A stretch of DNA of 64,000 nt from Trichuris trichiura. Its lineage: Eukaryota; Nematoda; Enoplea; Trichinellida; Trichuridae. Location of the stretch: assembly GCA_037903355.1 (NCBI GenBank), contig JBAJFE010000023.1:1860001-1924000 (forward strand), read 5' to 3'. Made by a program: the position numbers and the translations under genes. The notes beneath the pieces were generated by a model. It was not told the origin of the DNA. It did not search any database and saw nothing but the letters and a program-made list of their open reading frames with translations. Positions 49,305 to 63,639 of the stretch are shown here, piece after piece. Every line of letters begins with the position of its first letter. Within the stretch, counting starts at the first letter, position 1.

Positions 49305-50591
49305 CTGCAAGAGTCAGTTTTACATGCACAGGATTTTGCAACAAAAAGTAGTTGAAAGAAAATGAGGAAAAACATTTGCTTCCTTTTTTCCCAGTACATT
49401 ATTAAAACAGTGCGATTTCAAGTTACGAGTTCATTTCGCTGCCAGCCAGCCTACGCCCAGAATTACCGAAAACAATGGTGAACGTCCTAAAGAGACTTGA
49501 GGCATCCAAATTACACATAGGAATCCCGTTGAAGTAGGGCAGTGACAAGCAGGTACGTTGAAACTGCCCTTCTTGAAGAAGCTAAGCAAGCAGAAAATAA
49601 TTTAGAGAACACTAGCAGAAGTAACAAGGCAGCTACTTGTGGCTGTGATTAATAGGAAACTTTTCAATGCGTTATCATTTAAATGTTCATGCAGGACCAT
49701 TGAGGAAGGAGAAAATGCCTTGTCCAAAAAAGTTGTCTTAATTTATCAACGTACAATATGGTTTCCCTGAATAAGTATAGATATCTAGTCAAATGCCTAT
49801 TTTTCTATTGTTCTGTTTGGCATTCATTTATGAAATTTTCCCTGTTCCACGGGCTCATATAACCAATTAATTCGAGCAGGTGCGGTCCTTAGCTGAACTA
49901 ACTTTTAGTGCTGTTACTTCAAGCACGCTTTCGACAGGTTTTCGTTTTCCTTTCGGCTGAAAGTGCAAAAAAGGCAAAGAGCATGTAAGGCAGCCAAAGG
50001 CATCAATGCTGCATTTATTGAGAAAGCAGCGGATGACACTCCATTGATTCAAGAACTTTCAGGATGAAGATGAGACTTTTGAAAGTGGAGGCAGTAGGAA
50101 ATTGGAAAACAAAGCTGACGATAGTGGATCGAATGCGTCGTTAATAGTTCTGGAGGCTCTAAGTATAAATTAAACAGGGTAAGAACTATTAACAGAAAGA
50201 AGAAATGTCCTGACACTCGAAGTCAATAATTAAGGTAGAGCAGCTACGCGGGTTCCATATGAACTTGCTGAAAGCCTCGATATGTGCAGGCTGATTCTTT
50301 TACGTAAAGAAAATGGACCTATTTCGATCGAATCGTAACTTGAGATAGAAAGGTACATACTACGACAATTGTAGACGTTCCTCTCACTGAGTGGATGCTG
50401 ACGAATCCTCCATCAGACCCTAGCATAGAGTCGTTGCCAAAGGAAAACATAATTGCCAATGGCCGTTATCGCATAACACTGCTTTAAGAAGTTGGACAAA
50501 AGCGTGAGCAGAAAAGTACTCTTTGGAACATTAAGTAGCGAATAACAAAATGAAGAAATCACAGCAAGCATTAGTTCATCGCAAGAGTACG
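49305..50591. other. upstream of the XDH gene; missing first exon expected here
   Basis: The start codon of the XDH gene should be in this stretch, but I could not choose among several ATGs with possible donors. A minus-strand 61-codon frame at 49867-50052 has several Cys and may be chance. Confidence 0.4.
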
Positions 50592-50779
50592 AATTTTTTC
50601 GCCACGGTAACCTTCTGTTCCGTGTTTTAAAGTGCTGCAGCTGAGCTGGAAAACCAAGTTTGGCGTCACTTAGCCTACGCGTTGAACTGAAACGCATAGG
50701 CTAAGTGACGCCAAATTTGGTTTTCCAGCTCAGCTGCAGCACTTTAAAACAGGACAGAAGATTACCATGGCAAAAACGT
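50592..50779. repeat. near-perfect palindrome, ~90-bp arms
   Basis: The left arm (to about 50684) and right arm (from about 50690) are reverse complements with few mismatches; the loop is about 6 nt. The core of the arms is GTGACGCCAAA and GCTGCAGCTGAGCTGG. No hammerhead-like core or coding sequence. Confidence 0.92.
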
Positions 50780-53700
50780 CCAGTGATCGTCAAACGAGGC
50801 GTTTAACTGAAGAACGATGAAGCAACTAGCTACTAACAGGCAACAAAGTGACAAACAGGTTTCATCCGCAGCCAGACCAACTTCACAGTAGGTCACGCTG
50901 CACTTGGATCAACAACAACAGTTTCAAAGGAAGGCCTTAAAAGTTTATTAAGAAAATATTATTTCAAATAACACAACCTGCTACTCGCCTAAGCCTAGGC
51001 TTGGAACGTCACGCAAACATATACCCCGCACGATGTTAAATATTTCAGCCATTTGTGCTATCTGACCATTAGACTGAAAAGAAAAAGTTTGGCAATAAGA
51101 ATACAAAAATCGGTAATGAAAACGGAATGAATGCTTTTGCAAGTCAGGGTGTCAATGCGCAAGTGAAATTGCCAATGAAAGGATAAACGCAACAACAATT
51201 GGTAAATATATCATTCGCCCGTTGTTACAATCCCTCGGAGAACTCACCGTTCAGCATACACGTCATTGAGAATAAGCTCAAGCGTTTATTTCATTCGACG
51301 CTCCTTTTGTATAGTCATCAGCGAACTAAGACTGATCTGTGCGAGTGGCACAAGATTAACAGGTAGACGTGCTGGACGAAAGAGGAAATAGATTGTTTAC
51401 CTCCTTGACAGCCCATATATTTACCAAACCGGTACAGTTTACAGTCTTTACCACCACTATCTTCATTGTCAAGAACTTAATTTTGCGGTACTGTTGTGGT
51501 GGCTTTGCCTTGTAGCCAAAAGTAATGGAAACGAATGAACAAAGGTAACTGACAAAGTTTTACTGCCGCCTTAATAGATGGAGTGAGTCGTCTTTCCGAA
51601 ACGGCTTCGTTACAGCCATATTAAACCGTAAATAAGATAAGCTACAATCAGTTCCGCAGCACTGCTTATCAACTTTGAATACTAATAACACATACACACA
51701 TAAACAACATTTGATATTGCGTCAAAACAGACAGCAAAAAGCTGCCGTTACTTAACGCTGAGTGTAGCGTTCCGATATGTCTGAAGTTACTGTTTGCAAT
51801 AATTGCGCTCGAGCTTTCAGGATGACTGCAAACTATATGATCAGGAAGAAAATTACAGCTAAGCGAGACTAGAGAAAACAAATCACGCCTTTTTAGCTAT
51901 ACACCACGACGAGATTGCCTCGTACTGAAAATGCAACTTTTGGCAAGCAATGAGTAGGTTATTCTCATCATACGTACAAAACAACCAGTTTTTCAATTAT
52001 GACATCTTTAACCCACGAAGCTGAAGACGGACCGAAGTGAGTTCCGCAAGCGTGGTCCGTCAAAAATGTAGCAATTATAAGACGGATTAATAATAGACGA
52101 AAAACAGCAAAATCACAAGATGATGTCGAGGACTTCATTGAAAACAATTTTAGCTATTTATTAACTGGGAATAAAGCTTTTAGTGGACAAACAACTGCTG
52201 CAAGCATAAACGGGAGATCTTTGGAGGAACCTTCGAAATCGACACTTTCCTGACGTTAGCGTCAGGCGTACAGGCTTATGACGATTTGAAAAACTACGTA
52301 TGACGTTGAAAACAGGACCTGATCAACTTCGGAAGCTCCGTCCGAAAAATGAATATTTATATTTTCACGAAGTGTTCCTTCCGATATGTTCATGAAGTTT
52401 CCTCACTTATATCAGTTGCCGGCGGACGGCAATAAGCAAAGAATCAATAAGAAAAGTAATAAGTGACTCGATAAACCAAATTTAAAAATGTTGCGTCGTA
52501 AGTTCAGAGCACACGAGGAGACGGTTCCATTTAATCAGTACGAAGATGCCTAATGATGCTAACATTTCCAGCAATTATATTAATGCTTTACGTCACACTG
52601 CAAGAACGTCGTAAACGGAAACGGATACCTTAACGACATCTTTTATTTGCACATGTCAGCTGAGAATTGAAGCATTTGATTTTTACTTTTGATGTGTGAA
52701 GGACAAACTCTTCTTTCATTTTACTGTTCTTTTTTATCTTTTACATTTTATTTCCAGAAGGAAAACCCTGCCGATCAGCTGCTCTACCGTTCGTTCGACC
52801 AATCAAGCAGAACACGGAAGGTTGTTACTCATCGACGGACTGAAATCATAAAGGAACAAATAAACGCTCCGATGAAGATAAAACAGCAACAAGCTTTTCG
52901 ACTATGAAGATAACTAAAATGGACTGAAACTAAAAAACATTGGAAAATAAGAGAACAACGATTACGTGACCTCGGGGGTGAAGAACGAAAATTTGAACAT
53001 TCGGTTTTGCAAGACCCTACGTCGCACCGAGCAGCGTTTTGCGCATCAACGGTTAAATCAGGCTTGTTAATAATGGCTAACAATTTCTGAGAACTTACAT
53101 TGAACAGCCGTACCTTTCTTAACCCATATTCTATTGATTCCACTTTCTACACATCAAAGGGAGAAATGAACTAACAAGTACGCTGGGGCCAAAGGTGCTA
53201 AAGTGTTAACAAAACTCGTTTTTAACGTTTCAATGATAACGAACAGTACAGCCTCCGTTGCTTTAGTGGACTGATAAAGGCGCACGAACTGGTATCTGTC
53301 ACTTCAGTTCAATTGCGTAACTGATCAATAGATGATTCAAATTCGGATAAGTCCTTAGAACTGTCAGCAGCGCATTAATGGAAGAAAAAAACAGAAGCAT
53401 TTAATGTGGATAGATGAATGTCGCAAATATGTTCGCTGCGAGTTGCCCACGTGATTGCTGGACTTCAGCTTAAAATTGATTTATCATAAGTGGTCAGCAA
53501 TGCTGGGATCTGCATAAATTAATCATTCCATTCACAATTAGTACAGCGACAGCAAAAAGCTACCAATCTTCAGTCTTGCCTTAATAGGTCACTTATTAGT
53601 GAGGAAACAATTTGCAGCGTAAAGCGGCTGATAATTTCAATAGGACTCCTTAGAAATTGAAGGGCCGAAAGAACTACTGAAAACACCAACTACTTAAACT

Positions 53701-56700
53701 ATAGCCAAGTATGGATAATTATCTTCTTGTTATCGACGAAGATGAGAAAACGTCAAGGTCAGAAAGTTATGCTGAACTTCCCGCCCTCTATGCAACTACG
53801 AGTCTACTTTCTTGGACGTTCTTCTGCCAGAGAGATTCCTTATGCTTGAAAAGCTGAGCTACACTTGCTTACAGGAAACGGAACCCTGACTTTTGCAGCA
53901 CATAAGCAATCCAGCACATCTTAATCTCATCTGCTAAAGATATGGCAGTACTTGGACAGCCCTTAAGTGCTCTGCTTAAAAGGAGAAACATTAGGGATCG
54001 CTAGTGTTTGAACGCGTATTTTATAAGAGTTTCAAGTAACATGAGATCCCTAAAATATCAAAAAGACCAAGCAGGATATCGATTGCTCTAGCCAGATAAG
54101 GCAAGGAAAGATTGGGTGGAAAGATGAATTGCAACTAGAAAATCAATGTCCAGCGTCTGCATAAATGGCCGAAAGGACAACTAGTGGTTCCATTTTGTCC
54201 TTTCCGACTACCCTCTGCGGTGTAATAAATCGAAAGCAACAGTTACGCAATGCGGAACACGAAGTACCAGTTGAACGCCAAATGCGTGTCGCAGAGGTGC
54301 CATTAAATCAATTTCATGCCCTTAAACTAGGCACCTTTAAAGTGGTTGACTGCGGAAGACAATGATACAAGGGTTATCTCACCATTCGTAGCTATTTTAA
54401 ACATCTTAAACTGTAACTGCGTCTGAGAAGACAAACAAAATATTGCACATTGTCTATACGCATCCTGACAAAGCTGCAATATCCTTGGGGCGATTGAAAG
54501 GAGAACATCCAAAGCAAAAATGCTACTTCGTCAAAGCAACGACATGCAAGCTATTAAAACGCATAGAATAGTTTGCACAACGTTCAAGGCTAGAAAAACT
54601 ATTAACTCAGAAACCTCATCTACCCACAAATGGAGCAACTGCGTAAATGTTACAAACACTCGCAACTGAAAATCGCCAAATTAAAGGGCTCATTGTTTAA
54701 ATAAACTGCTGACTCAAACCGTTTTAAACTTGCTGCGCGGCAAACTCCAGACATTTCTGCGTTTTCATTTCCTGGTGTTCTGTAAGCGCGGTCTACTATT
54801 CGAAAGCCTCAATCTTTTCATCCATTCAAAAATCTTCCTCAAAAGCAGATAATTCCCACCAATTGTACTATGAGCAGTAATCTGTGCACCGCAGCGACAC
54901 GAACAATAGTAAAACCTAAAGTTAAAATCTTAACTTCACATAACGCAAAAGTATTTTCGCAAGAACAACTTAATATTCCTTTACACTCAAAACTCTGTTG
55001 CCGAACAGGCGGAGCTCCAAAAAATTTACAACTTCGCGCATAAAAGAAACGATGAAACGCCGCTTATTTCAAGAAGAGTCCATCATAGAAACTCAGCTAT
55101 TGAGTAAACAACATTCTTCTTAGCAGGAACATAAGCTTTCGTACTTGAAATAATAAGAACCGATTAATAAAATGAGAAGAGAGAGCATGAACGATCTGAA
55201 CGCCGCGAAAGATTTTTTACTTTTAGAATAATGCATTGAACCAGTCCGTCCTGACAGGAACTATGAAAGCTCAGCCTTCGGACAAAAAAGATATTTCTTC
55301 TAGAAGATTGAAAATGTCAATCACTGAGCGTTGAGTTCATTCTGTCATTTTCCAGAATTTTTTTCTTAAACCGCTCAAGAAATCTAAGCAGAAAAATGAA
55401 ATCTTAGGCGGCAGTCAGGATTCCTTTCTTCCTATTTTATCATACAGTTCCCCTTCGCAACAGCAATAATAGAAATGTCATTCAAGCTTACAGGCCATCC
55501 CAAAGGTAGGCAGGCGCCAAAGGAACGCAAAACTTAGGAAACTGGCAATTTTTTTTAGCAGGAAGCTAGGATGCCTACGAGAAAACTATCTTAGTTTACG
55601 TAGGTTAAACGTTCATTCTGCAAATAAGTATGGGATGTCTACTTTGGTTTTCCAGAGTACCTACGGTACACATATGGAAGGCTCTTATAGCATGTTAAAG
55701 TTGACGGCACTATCGATCTCATCAAAGGTTTGACGTTGAATGTCTTGGGTCCTAAATGGCATGATTGGAGTCCAGGCATCTGTGTGACTCAAGCGTGCAG
55801 CTTTAAATCTGCTGTATTGACGCTCATCAGCCCATTGATGAACCTCCGAACCATTAGTTCACTGGGGAATGTGAATTGAAAGTTCACCACCTACTCCGCG
55901 CTCAAGTCGGATGTTTGACTTCTGCTTCTCCTTTCAAATTGTCGATCATCAAATGCATTTGTACTAGCGAGCACGAAGTTCAGATACTTCACCCCACCAG
56001 GACCCGTTTCAACCGATAAAGTCTATCCCACATTGCACTTCTGAAAACTCGGTAATGAGCAGCCGGTTATTCAATATTGCGCATCGCATCGCAAAGCATG
56101 CCAGCTGAGCAACTGCCTCGTATTCCCATGAAAACTAAACGGCGTCGCGCCAGTCGCTACCGTATATCATCAGCGCAAATCTGAAAAGTGCCTATTGATT
56201 GCGTGACCAAATTGTCGACCATTTGTAGCATCATTAGGCAACTTAGTTGTCAAATGTGGTGACGCAACGCCACAAAATCATCCATGGTCTCTTTCGATTT
56301 CCGCACCAGCTGGGAGCTGCAGCTCGCTTGACCATTCAGCCACTGGCGCATCTCTTTTGTCGACTATTTGCAAGGCCAAGTACAGCAGCTTTTGCTACCT
56401 ACACGTGTAAATGACTCATTTGGGTACTTGGAATTGAAAGAGCGCCGCCAGAGCATCACGTCAAATCAAAAAGGTAAACATTCTAGTTATGTATGTAAAA
56501 CGTGGCTCTCTGTGCTTTATGAGCGCTAACAATTATCCTGATAAATTCTTTGCTATGCGGCGGCTGCTTGAAGTATAACCCGAAGTGTGAAACAAGAAAA
56601 CAAACCTCACTGTGTGTAGTAGATGATGAAATGAACAATTAGGACCACGATTCACCAAGGGTGGAGTGCCTACTTTCAGACACTGTGAAAAAGAAAAATC

Positions 56701-58697
56701 TAGTGCCATTGGCTCACAGTCTTACGTCTCGAAGCGTATGATGAAGCTCAACAGCTACCGGGAACAACCAGACCTTCACAGTAAGCCATTTTTTTGAACA
56801 AACCAGGATAAGTGCATGAGCCACTGTAATTAATCTATCCACAATGAATCAACCAGAATTGTTATACCACTAAGTCGACTAGCTTAGAGATGCTCGGAAC
56901 TTTTGAAAATGTCGAAACGTAAAATATTTTATATAAGCCTTTGAAAGAATTTCCGTAGTTACATTTCGGCAATTGTATTAAGCAAAATGTACAGTATTGA
57001 ATCAGCCACCATCAACAATGCACATGCCTACGCAGATCTGAAATCAACATAAAAACGAGATACGGCGTGAACGCTGGCATCTTATTTTCTGCAAGGGTAC
57101 AGAAGGGCTACAAAATATCAGTAAGAAACTATTCATTTTTGGGAAATAGTTCTTATTATCAACGTGCGCCCAATGTCTAGTATTCTTTGCAACTAGTTAA
57201 GTGACAATGGCAGGCACTACTAGCGCGAACCAACGGTGTTAGAAAGAACATAGTGCCGCACAGAGGTCACTGATATCCCCGCCTATAAAAGCTGAAAAAT
57301 GGCCTATACAGAATTATGTAGCATCGTTGGGTGACAAAACGTGAATTCAACATTAAGAAGTCGTAAAACTAGGCATATGCAAAGCCCGCTGAAAGCAACG
57401 GTAATGTCAAAGACACCGACAATTCGAAACGCAAAGTCCAATTAAAAAACATAATATTCGAAGTTGATAAATGTTGCTTAGTGTCAAGCTTCCTAAAGGG
57501 CTTCGGCTTTATCCTTCAACTTTACACTTTTCTCATGTTAAGTTCTCGCGAGGAAATGGAATTGGTTGAACAGCTATTTTTTAAGATTAGTAAACTGCAG
57601 AAAGTATTAATATATTCTTCTCCTATCGAGAACGCTATTGCACCTGAATACATGAGCACAGCTTAAATGTGGTCATTTCCTTTCCGACAAGAAAAAAAAA
57701 AGCTCATACAACATTATAGATGCACAAGCAAGCAGGCAATGTATTTATCAAGATTCGACGTAGGTTACTTTTGTCATTCCTAATTCAAATGCAATATTTT
57801 CTCGTACTGCCCTTTAGATAATCAAATAATCTTCAATACGGTTACGAAGTTAAAAAGAAAACCCGCGAAAGCTGTGAAATAGAAATGACGTATACTTTCT
57901 CAATGGTAGAACAATCAGACAATGCATTTACCAAAAGGTGAATAGAAAATTTACGGCACTTCAAAAACATGAAATTTCGTAAAATTGATTGAGAAGACAT
58001 CTTAGACGGCTCGGAGAGCAATGTAGGCCGTTATTAATATTTACTCTTAGGTTCATAAAAACTGTTCCACCACTTTTACAAAAGATAGATAGTGAAGAAA
58101 AATAAAAATCGTTCGCGCGCCAGTCTCGTATGTGTGTACATATTTAGGGGTGCGTATAAAATAAAGTGAGCCTTAATAAGGCTCAAGCATTGTTGGAATA
58201 CTGATGTCTATAAGGAAGCAGAACAATGAGGTATATGATAATAGAAGAGCCGTTTCAACGCGATAAGAAGGCGCGTCAAGGCAGCCAACTGAAACTTAAG
58301 GGAATTCCAGCGACGGTCATAAGTCTCAGACAAGAAAGTGCAAATGCCCCAGAGAGCAGTTCGATTTATTTTAATGAAACGCAGATCCTCATTTGGAGCA
58401 AATGGTTAGCAAATTTATGGTTTTGCCCAGCCGCTAAATGCTTCTGAAAATTCGCCCTTCGCGATAGAATTACGGTTGTTAGGGCACGCAGGACGTTGTG
58501 TAGCAGGATTCAAAAGTGTATGTTTAAGAACTAGGTATTGATGCCATCCGCGCCCGGCAGACACTTTTCATCGCGCAGCATTAAATTAACGTCAGTAATG
58601 AACAAGGAAAAAATTCAGCGAAGCAGAAATTGCGTGAGCAAAACAAAAATCATGCCATTGATCAAATGAACTAGGGAGAAAACATGGTTTTTCTAAG
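50780..58697. other. gene-poor intergenic DNA, nothing recognised
   Basis: Nearly 8 kb without a supported exon, RNA gene or large repeat. Frames here are all under about 105 codons and have no family features. Confidence 0.55.
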
Positions 58698-59150
58698 TCT
58701 CACTTAAAAGCAAGTCTTTGCCAAAACGACAAATCCATTTCCTAACGCTTGAAATAACGATAGAGGAAGTATTAGTTTAAAAAATATAGCTTTTTGGTAC
58801 CAGAGCATGTGTTTTCGTGTTTCAATTTTCTTCTTACGCAAGTCATCCCGTTAAAAGTTTTTTATTTTCACGGGACGATTTCTGTGAGAAAAAACAGTTG
58901 AAAGAGGAAGTATTAATATGAATATCCGCTGAATTGTTCACCGTGATAATGTATGAAAAAAAGAGCATAACCAGAAACAAAGCTGCTCGCAATAACTCTC
59001 ACTTAAAAGCATGCCGACGCCAAAAGAACAAATCCATTTCCTAACGCTTGAAATTATGATAGAGGAAGTAGTAATATCAATATTCTCTGAATTATTCACC
59101 GTGACAAAGTACTAAAAACAAAGAGCATAACCAGCAACAAAGCTGGTTTC
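58698..59150 (+). repeat. diverged partial tandem duplication
   Basis: Block 1 (CTCACTTAAAAGCA ... AATCCATTTCCTAACGCTTG) occurs at about 58698-58772 and 59000-59072. Block 2 (GAGGAAGTA ... GAATTGTTCACCGTGA ... AGAGCATAACCAG) occurs at about 58903-58985 and 59061-59146. The order is preserved, as expected for an old tandem duplication. Confidence 0.8.
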
Positions 59151-59673
59151 AATAAAACAAGAAGTCCGCACTTAATGCCATTCAGTGAACGCAAAGTTCT
59201 AGAAGTAACCAAGCCACCGTCTGACATTCTGCTATTGTCAACATGTTACATTGGGAATAAAAGTTTTTCTGCTACACTAATATTATAAGGCGAGAGCTAG
59301 AATGCTTATACCTGTGCTGAGATGAATGATGTCGTCAAGTGTAAACGTTCAGAGTGAGCCCGCTGTCGACATACGTGTTATGAAATAGACGTCAGATTTT
59401 GTAGAAAAAGTAAAGGGCAAAAGATGTTTCGTTTCTAAAATTTTGAAGTCTTAAGCATTACTGCCACGCAGAAGCCTATTGTTGGAGAAAGAAGGAGAGG
59501 GAAACTTTTAAAGCTTCTTTAAAGATCTATCCGTAAAAAGAAGGCTGCATTTTACGCTTACCTCGTATCTCACTGTTGTTTAGAGAGCATAACTGAGAAC
59601 TAAAGAAATGACCAGGAAAAAAGAAATTCCTCATATTCGAAAAAATGTACACGAAGATCTTTTGTATACTAAT

Positions 59674-60033
59674 AGATAAGTTCTAAGACGAAATGTACAT
59701 GGATTTTTCCCGTTTCTATTTGCCAATGAAACGAGTCAAAAGGTAAAAAACTTTATTGTCGTTCAAAGGCACAAAACCAAACACATGTCTGGCGAAGCTT
59801 TCGGCTCAATCTTGAGCCGTCAGCTTAAGCTCAATCAGCAGCTAATGCTTAAGACTTGAGCCGAAAGCTTCGCCAGACATGTGTTTGGTTTTGTGCCTTT
59901 GAACGACAATAAAGTTTTTTACCTTTTGACTCGTTTCATTGGCAAATAGAAACGGGAAAAATCCATGTACATTTCGTCTTCAACCACCTAACCCGTTACC
60001 AACTTTACGCCTTCATATCTGAGATAAGTTCTA
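59674..60033. mobile_element. foldback retroelement F with exact 12-bp target duplication
   Basis: The body is 59686-60021 (336 bp) between exact repeats AGATAAGTTCTA (59674-59685, 60022-60033). The arms, about 130 bp each, are almost identical inverted copies (59686 inward; ending 59980), which suggests a recent origin. A 41-nt single-copy tail (59981-60021) lies on the right only. No coding frame. The architecture matches elements A, C and E although the arm sequence is unrelated. Confidence 0.88.
59794..59826 (-). ncRNA. degenerate hammerhead-like motif (element F)
   Basis: Minus strand: CUGACG, helix II GGCUC/GAGCC, GAAA, GCUU. The core A after CUGACG is absent and helix I does not pair, so cleavage is doubtful. 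The right arm repeats the GAGCCGAAAGCTT half. Confidence 0.4.
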
Positions 60034-60180
60034 CTTTCAAATCAGCAGAGAAGATCAGGCTCCTCTACATCATAAACATCAAGAAACGTGACAAAATTAT
60101 TTAAATTAGGCAAATAGCAACACAATCGAAAACATTACTATAGGTCTAACGGTAGACTTTTCATCACGCTACTAAAAGCA

Positions 60181-60361
60181 GAGATTGAATGTCGTCAGTC
60201 GCCATCCTCGCAAGCTTTACAATGAAGTGAAGCTGAGGATGACAAGGAGGAGATGTTTTGAAATTACGAAAACGTCGATCCCGGGAGCGGAAGTACCCCG
60301 AAGGCTCCGCCATCACCACACTTTCGAGGAGGGCAATCGCAGCTTCATATGCCGGTTTTAT
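60181..60361 (-). CDS. possible terminal exon, unknown product
   Basis: A minus-strand open stretch of about 60 codons ending in TGA, with higher GC and a protein-like mix (Ala/Glu/Leu helix, then SGYFRSRDRRFRNF). No acceptor stands out and no family is recognised. Confidence 0.22.
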
Positions 60362-63300
60362 GCAGTAAAATTGGAAATTCCAAAGCTTCAATTTTACTGT
60401 TAATACACGAAACGAGAATTTCATTTTAGCATGAATGAAAACGTACATTTCCATTATTAGAAAATTCTGCAGTTAACCGCGACAACATGGGAATGTGCAT
60501 TGTGATGTAATGGAAAGGCTGTAGCGTAACAGTTAAAAATTCTGCATACCTAGAATGCTTTCCCTTTCAAGACTCTCATGCACAAAAAACAGCGAAAATC
60601 AGAAGACTAAATAAAATTAAACATAAAAACTTAAGGCCTCACGTTTACCATATAAGAAGTTTTCTCGCAATTAATTAATGAATTAAAAATTCCATAGGAA
60701 TAATTGTGAAAGTGTAAACAATTCATAATGAATCTGTGAATGAACTTTTTACAGTGCAGCTTTCCCGTGCAGGTATCTTTTGTGTCACTTTCGCTTAGAC
60801 AACTTCTAGCAAGCAACATATTATCCGTGCACGCTGAATTACTGTTTTACGATTACCGCCTAAGGTTGAATCAGGTTGCGTGCTGGTAATAGGTTCGCCA
60901 TCGCGAAAAAGTTGTCATTATCATTGAATCAATAAGAAAACTTGCTGCTTTCGAATATTAACCAAACATCACGTGACTGCTCTGTAAGTATATCTACACC
61001 GGATGATAGGCGCAATAACTAATAAATAATTGCTATTATATCCACGTTAGCTATCTACGACAACAGAGACATGCTAGCGAGATTCTCTTGTAAGCAAGCG
61101 CGCAAGCTTAACGGCTTTGAAATCACCAGTAGTTTCTACTTTCCAGTGCTAAGCAACGAAGTACGTAAGGGACAAATTAGCTCAGGGGCGGTAAGATTCA
61201 CGGACCTAAGAAATTTTGTCTCTTATCCAACAGAAAAACGAAACGTAGCGTCGCACCTTCGCATGTGTGCAACCGCTGCTGGCTAAACAGACTCAACTGT
61301 TTAAGTATTCTGAATGGCATCACACTCCATATTTAGAACTTTAAGTAACTGGAACAAGATTGTTGTCAAACCAAAACTTGTTGAACAACGTAGGGCAATT
61401 TACAGGTGTTAACAGCGTAGTTATTCACAGTAGTAACAAGAGAAGATCACAGCGTAATGAGGGCTTTATTGCGTCTGTTGATTGGAACTAGTGGGTTCGC
61501 TTTTAAAGTATAATGCGAACCTCAATAAATGTAAGTCTTCGCGAAATAAATTGTTCATCAATAATACAGGAGCCACTTCGTGCAATCATCCTTTTGAGTG
61601 CAATTTTGCACAGCAATTGGAAAAATAGCGTTTATGCACAAAACTTTCTACATTCGCGAGCTACATTTTCAAACAGATCCGTGTCAAATGTCAACCACCT
61701 CAAACAGAAAGTGAGACCAATTATGTTGTCGCAATTTCCCATATGTAAAAGAACTTCAGCTAAGCTTTCTAAGGCGCAAAACTTTTCCAGTCTTCTCGCA
61801 AACGAGTCAAACATGATTGCAGAATGTTGCCCTGTGGAGGGCAAAAAGTTACGTTTTGTAATCTCTTTTAAAAAGGGAAATTAAACCTTTTCTGAAACCT
61901 TCCAAATAAATATGAATTTGGTAGAAGGCATTGGCATGTTCAAGAGAAAAGAAACTTCTATATTCGCTCCAGGGCCATGAAGCTATTTGATTTCCGTTCT
62001 TTTAATCGGTTTGTTTAAATGACTGTTCTCTGTTAAGTGGACGTAAGCGCCATATTACGGAGTGACAAGTAAAAGTAAACATGTGAGAGACAAAGATGTG
62101 GCTTTCAGAAAGACTCTTGCTAAATCGCCAGTATCAGGGTTATGGAACTAATGCCCACTCTATTTATCTAGCAAAGACGAAGAATCAAATAGCTGGTTGG
62201 CAACCGTTCTTTGTGGCAAGAGTAGGTAACATCTCAGGAAAGCAAAACAAAAACTTTATGCCTTCATAACATCTCATTCAATCCTGATAATGTTGTAAAG
62301 AACAGTACAATGTAGATCAATTTGACCGATAGGTTTATTTGCACACAGAAGCGACTTGCTCCCTTTGCGTTCTTACATACGACCAACAAACAAAAGTATT
62401 AGTCTCAACTAACCTAATGATGATCTTCTCTGTCCTACACTAAAAGCTGAGTTAAAACCGCACTATAATAAATTCTAATTTCAGTCGCTCAAGTCTACAT
62501 AACGGAATATGTAGTTTCTTCTAAAACGTCTGAACGGCTTCATTTCACTTTTTTGTATAACGTTTGGCCTGCTAAAAGTAATTTGCCATCACACTCGAAA
62601 AACGTAAACAAAGAGTCCACGTCCAATCATTAGCTAAATAGAACTTGGTATGGTGGTACTGAACCAACGTTGGTTCAGGTTCATTCAAACGCAGAAATTA
62701 TATGACAAGTACAGCTAGTTATTAGATAACGAGATAGATGCTCCTCATCAATCGTTAGACAAAATGAGTGAACTGTAAGGAAAACAGTTTCTGGATAAAC
62801 AGCCAAAAATCCTGTGCAGTAAACAACAAGAAAGGAAAATCGAAGAAACATTAAATATTGACAAGAGAATATTATTGAGTGCTAATTGTTTAGTTAACAA
62901 TTAGATGCCGGCCAAATTTTGTTATCCTAACGTAATACAACTCGCTTTACCATAATCTGATGCTTTCCCCTTTCTCTCCACACCTTCACAAGAGACTGTT
63001 GTTACACTGGACGGGGAGGAAAATATTTTTCGATAGAACAGATAAAAAAAATTCCAACATGCCCATATCATAAGAATTGATTTAAAATTATTGTGGTTTT
63101 GGGGCGTTTTGTTGTTCACGCTATCTGCAGTAGTAAGTTTTCTTTGCCTGTGAAGGCCTTCCTTGCTTGAGACTCAATCTTCGTTGTTTAATTTTTCCAC
63201 CGACAACCAGTTGCGGTATCTCTTCGATCGCTACATGACCATTCTGAGCATTCATGACATGTAAAACACCTTGAATATTATCATATTCTCATAATTCTAC

Positions 63301-63604
63301 TACATACCACGAAAACCTTTGCAAGTCCTACACGAATACGGTATTGCATTAAACGAGAAGCCTTCTCCAATTCATAAACTTCATATGGTGGAAGTCACAT
63401 TATACCGGCACTCGTTACTTGAAAACTGTAAAGGCAAATTCGCTCATATAGAATTGCAAGACTTGGTTGCACATAATAACATTGGGATTTTCAAAATCTA
63501 AAAGATTTTCCAGACGCTCAGCTTGTCAACTGAAGATTTGCAATAGCGTTATACTTTTGAAGTAAGATGAGGAGTTAGGACGATTACGCAAACATGTTGA
63601 GTTT
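60362..63604. other. intergenic, nothing recognised
   Basis: Frames at 61513-61884 (plus) and 61632-61844 (minus) overlap and neither shows a family signature. No RNA gene or repeat supported. Confidence 0.5.
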
Positions 63605-63639
63605 CTTTTACAGAAATTTTGTCCCGTTGATAATATTTT

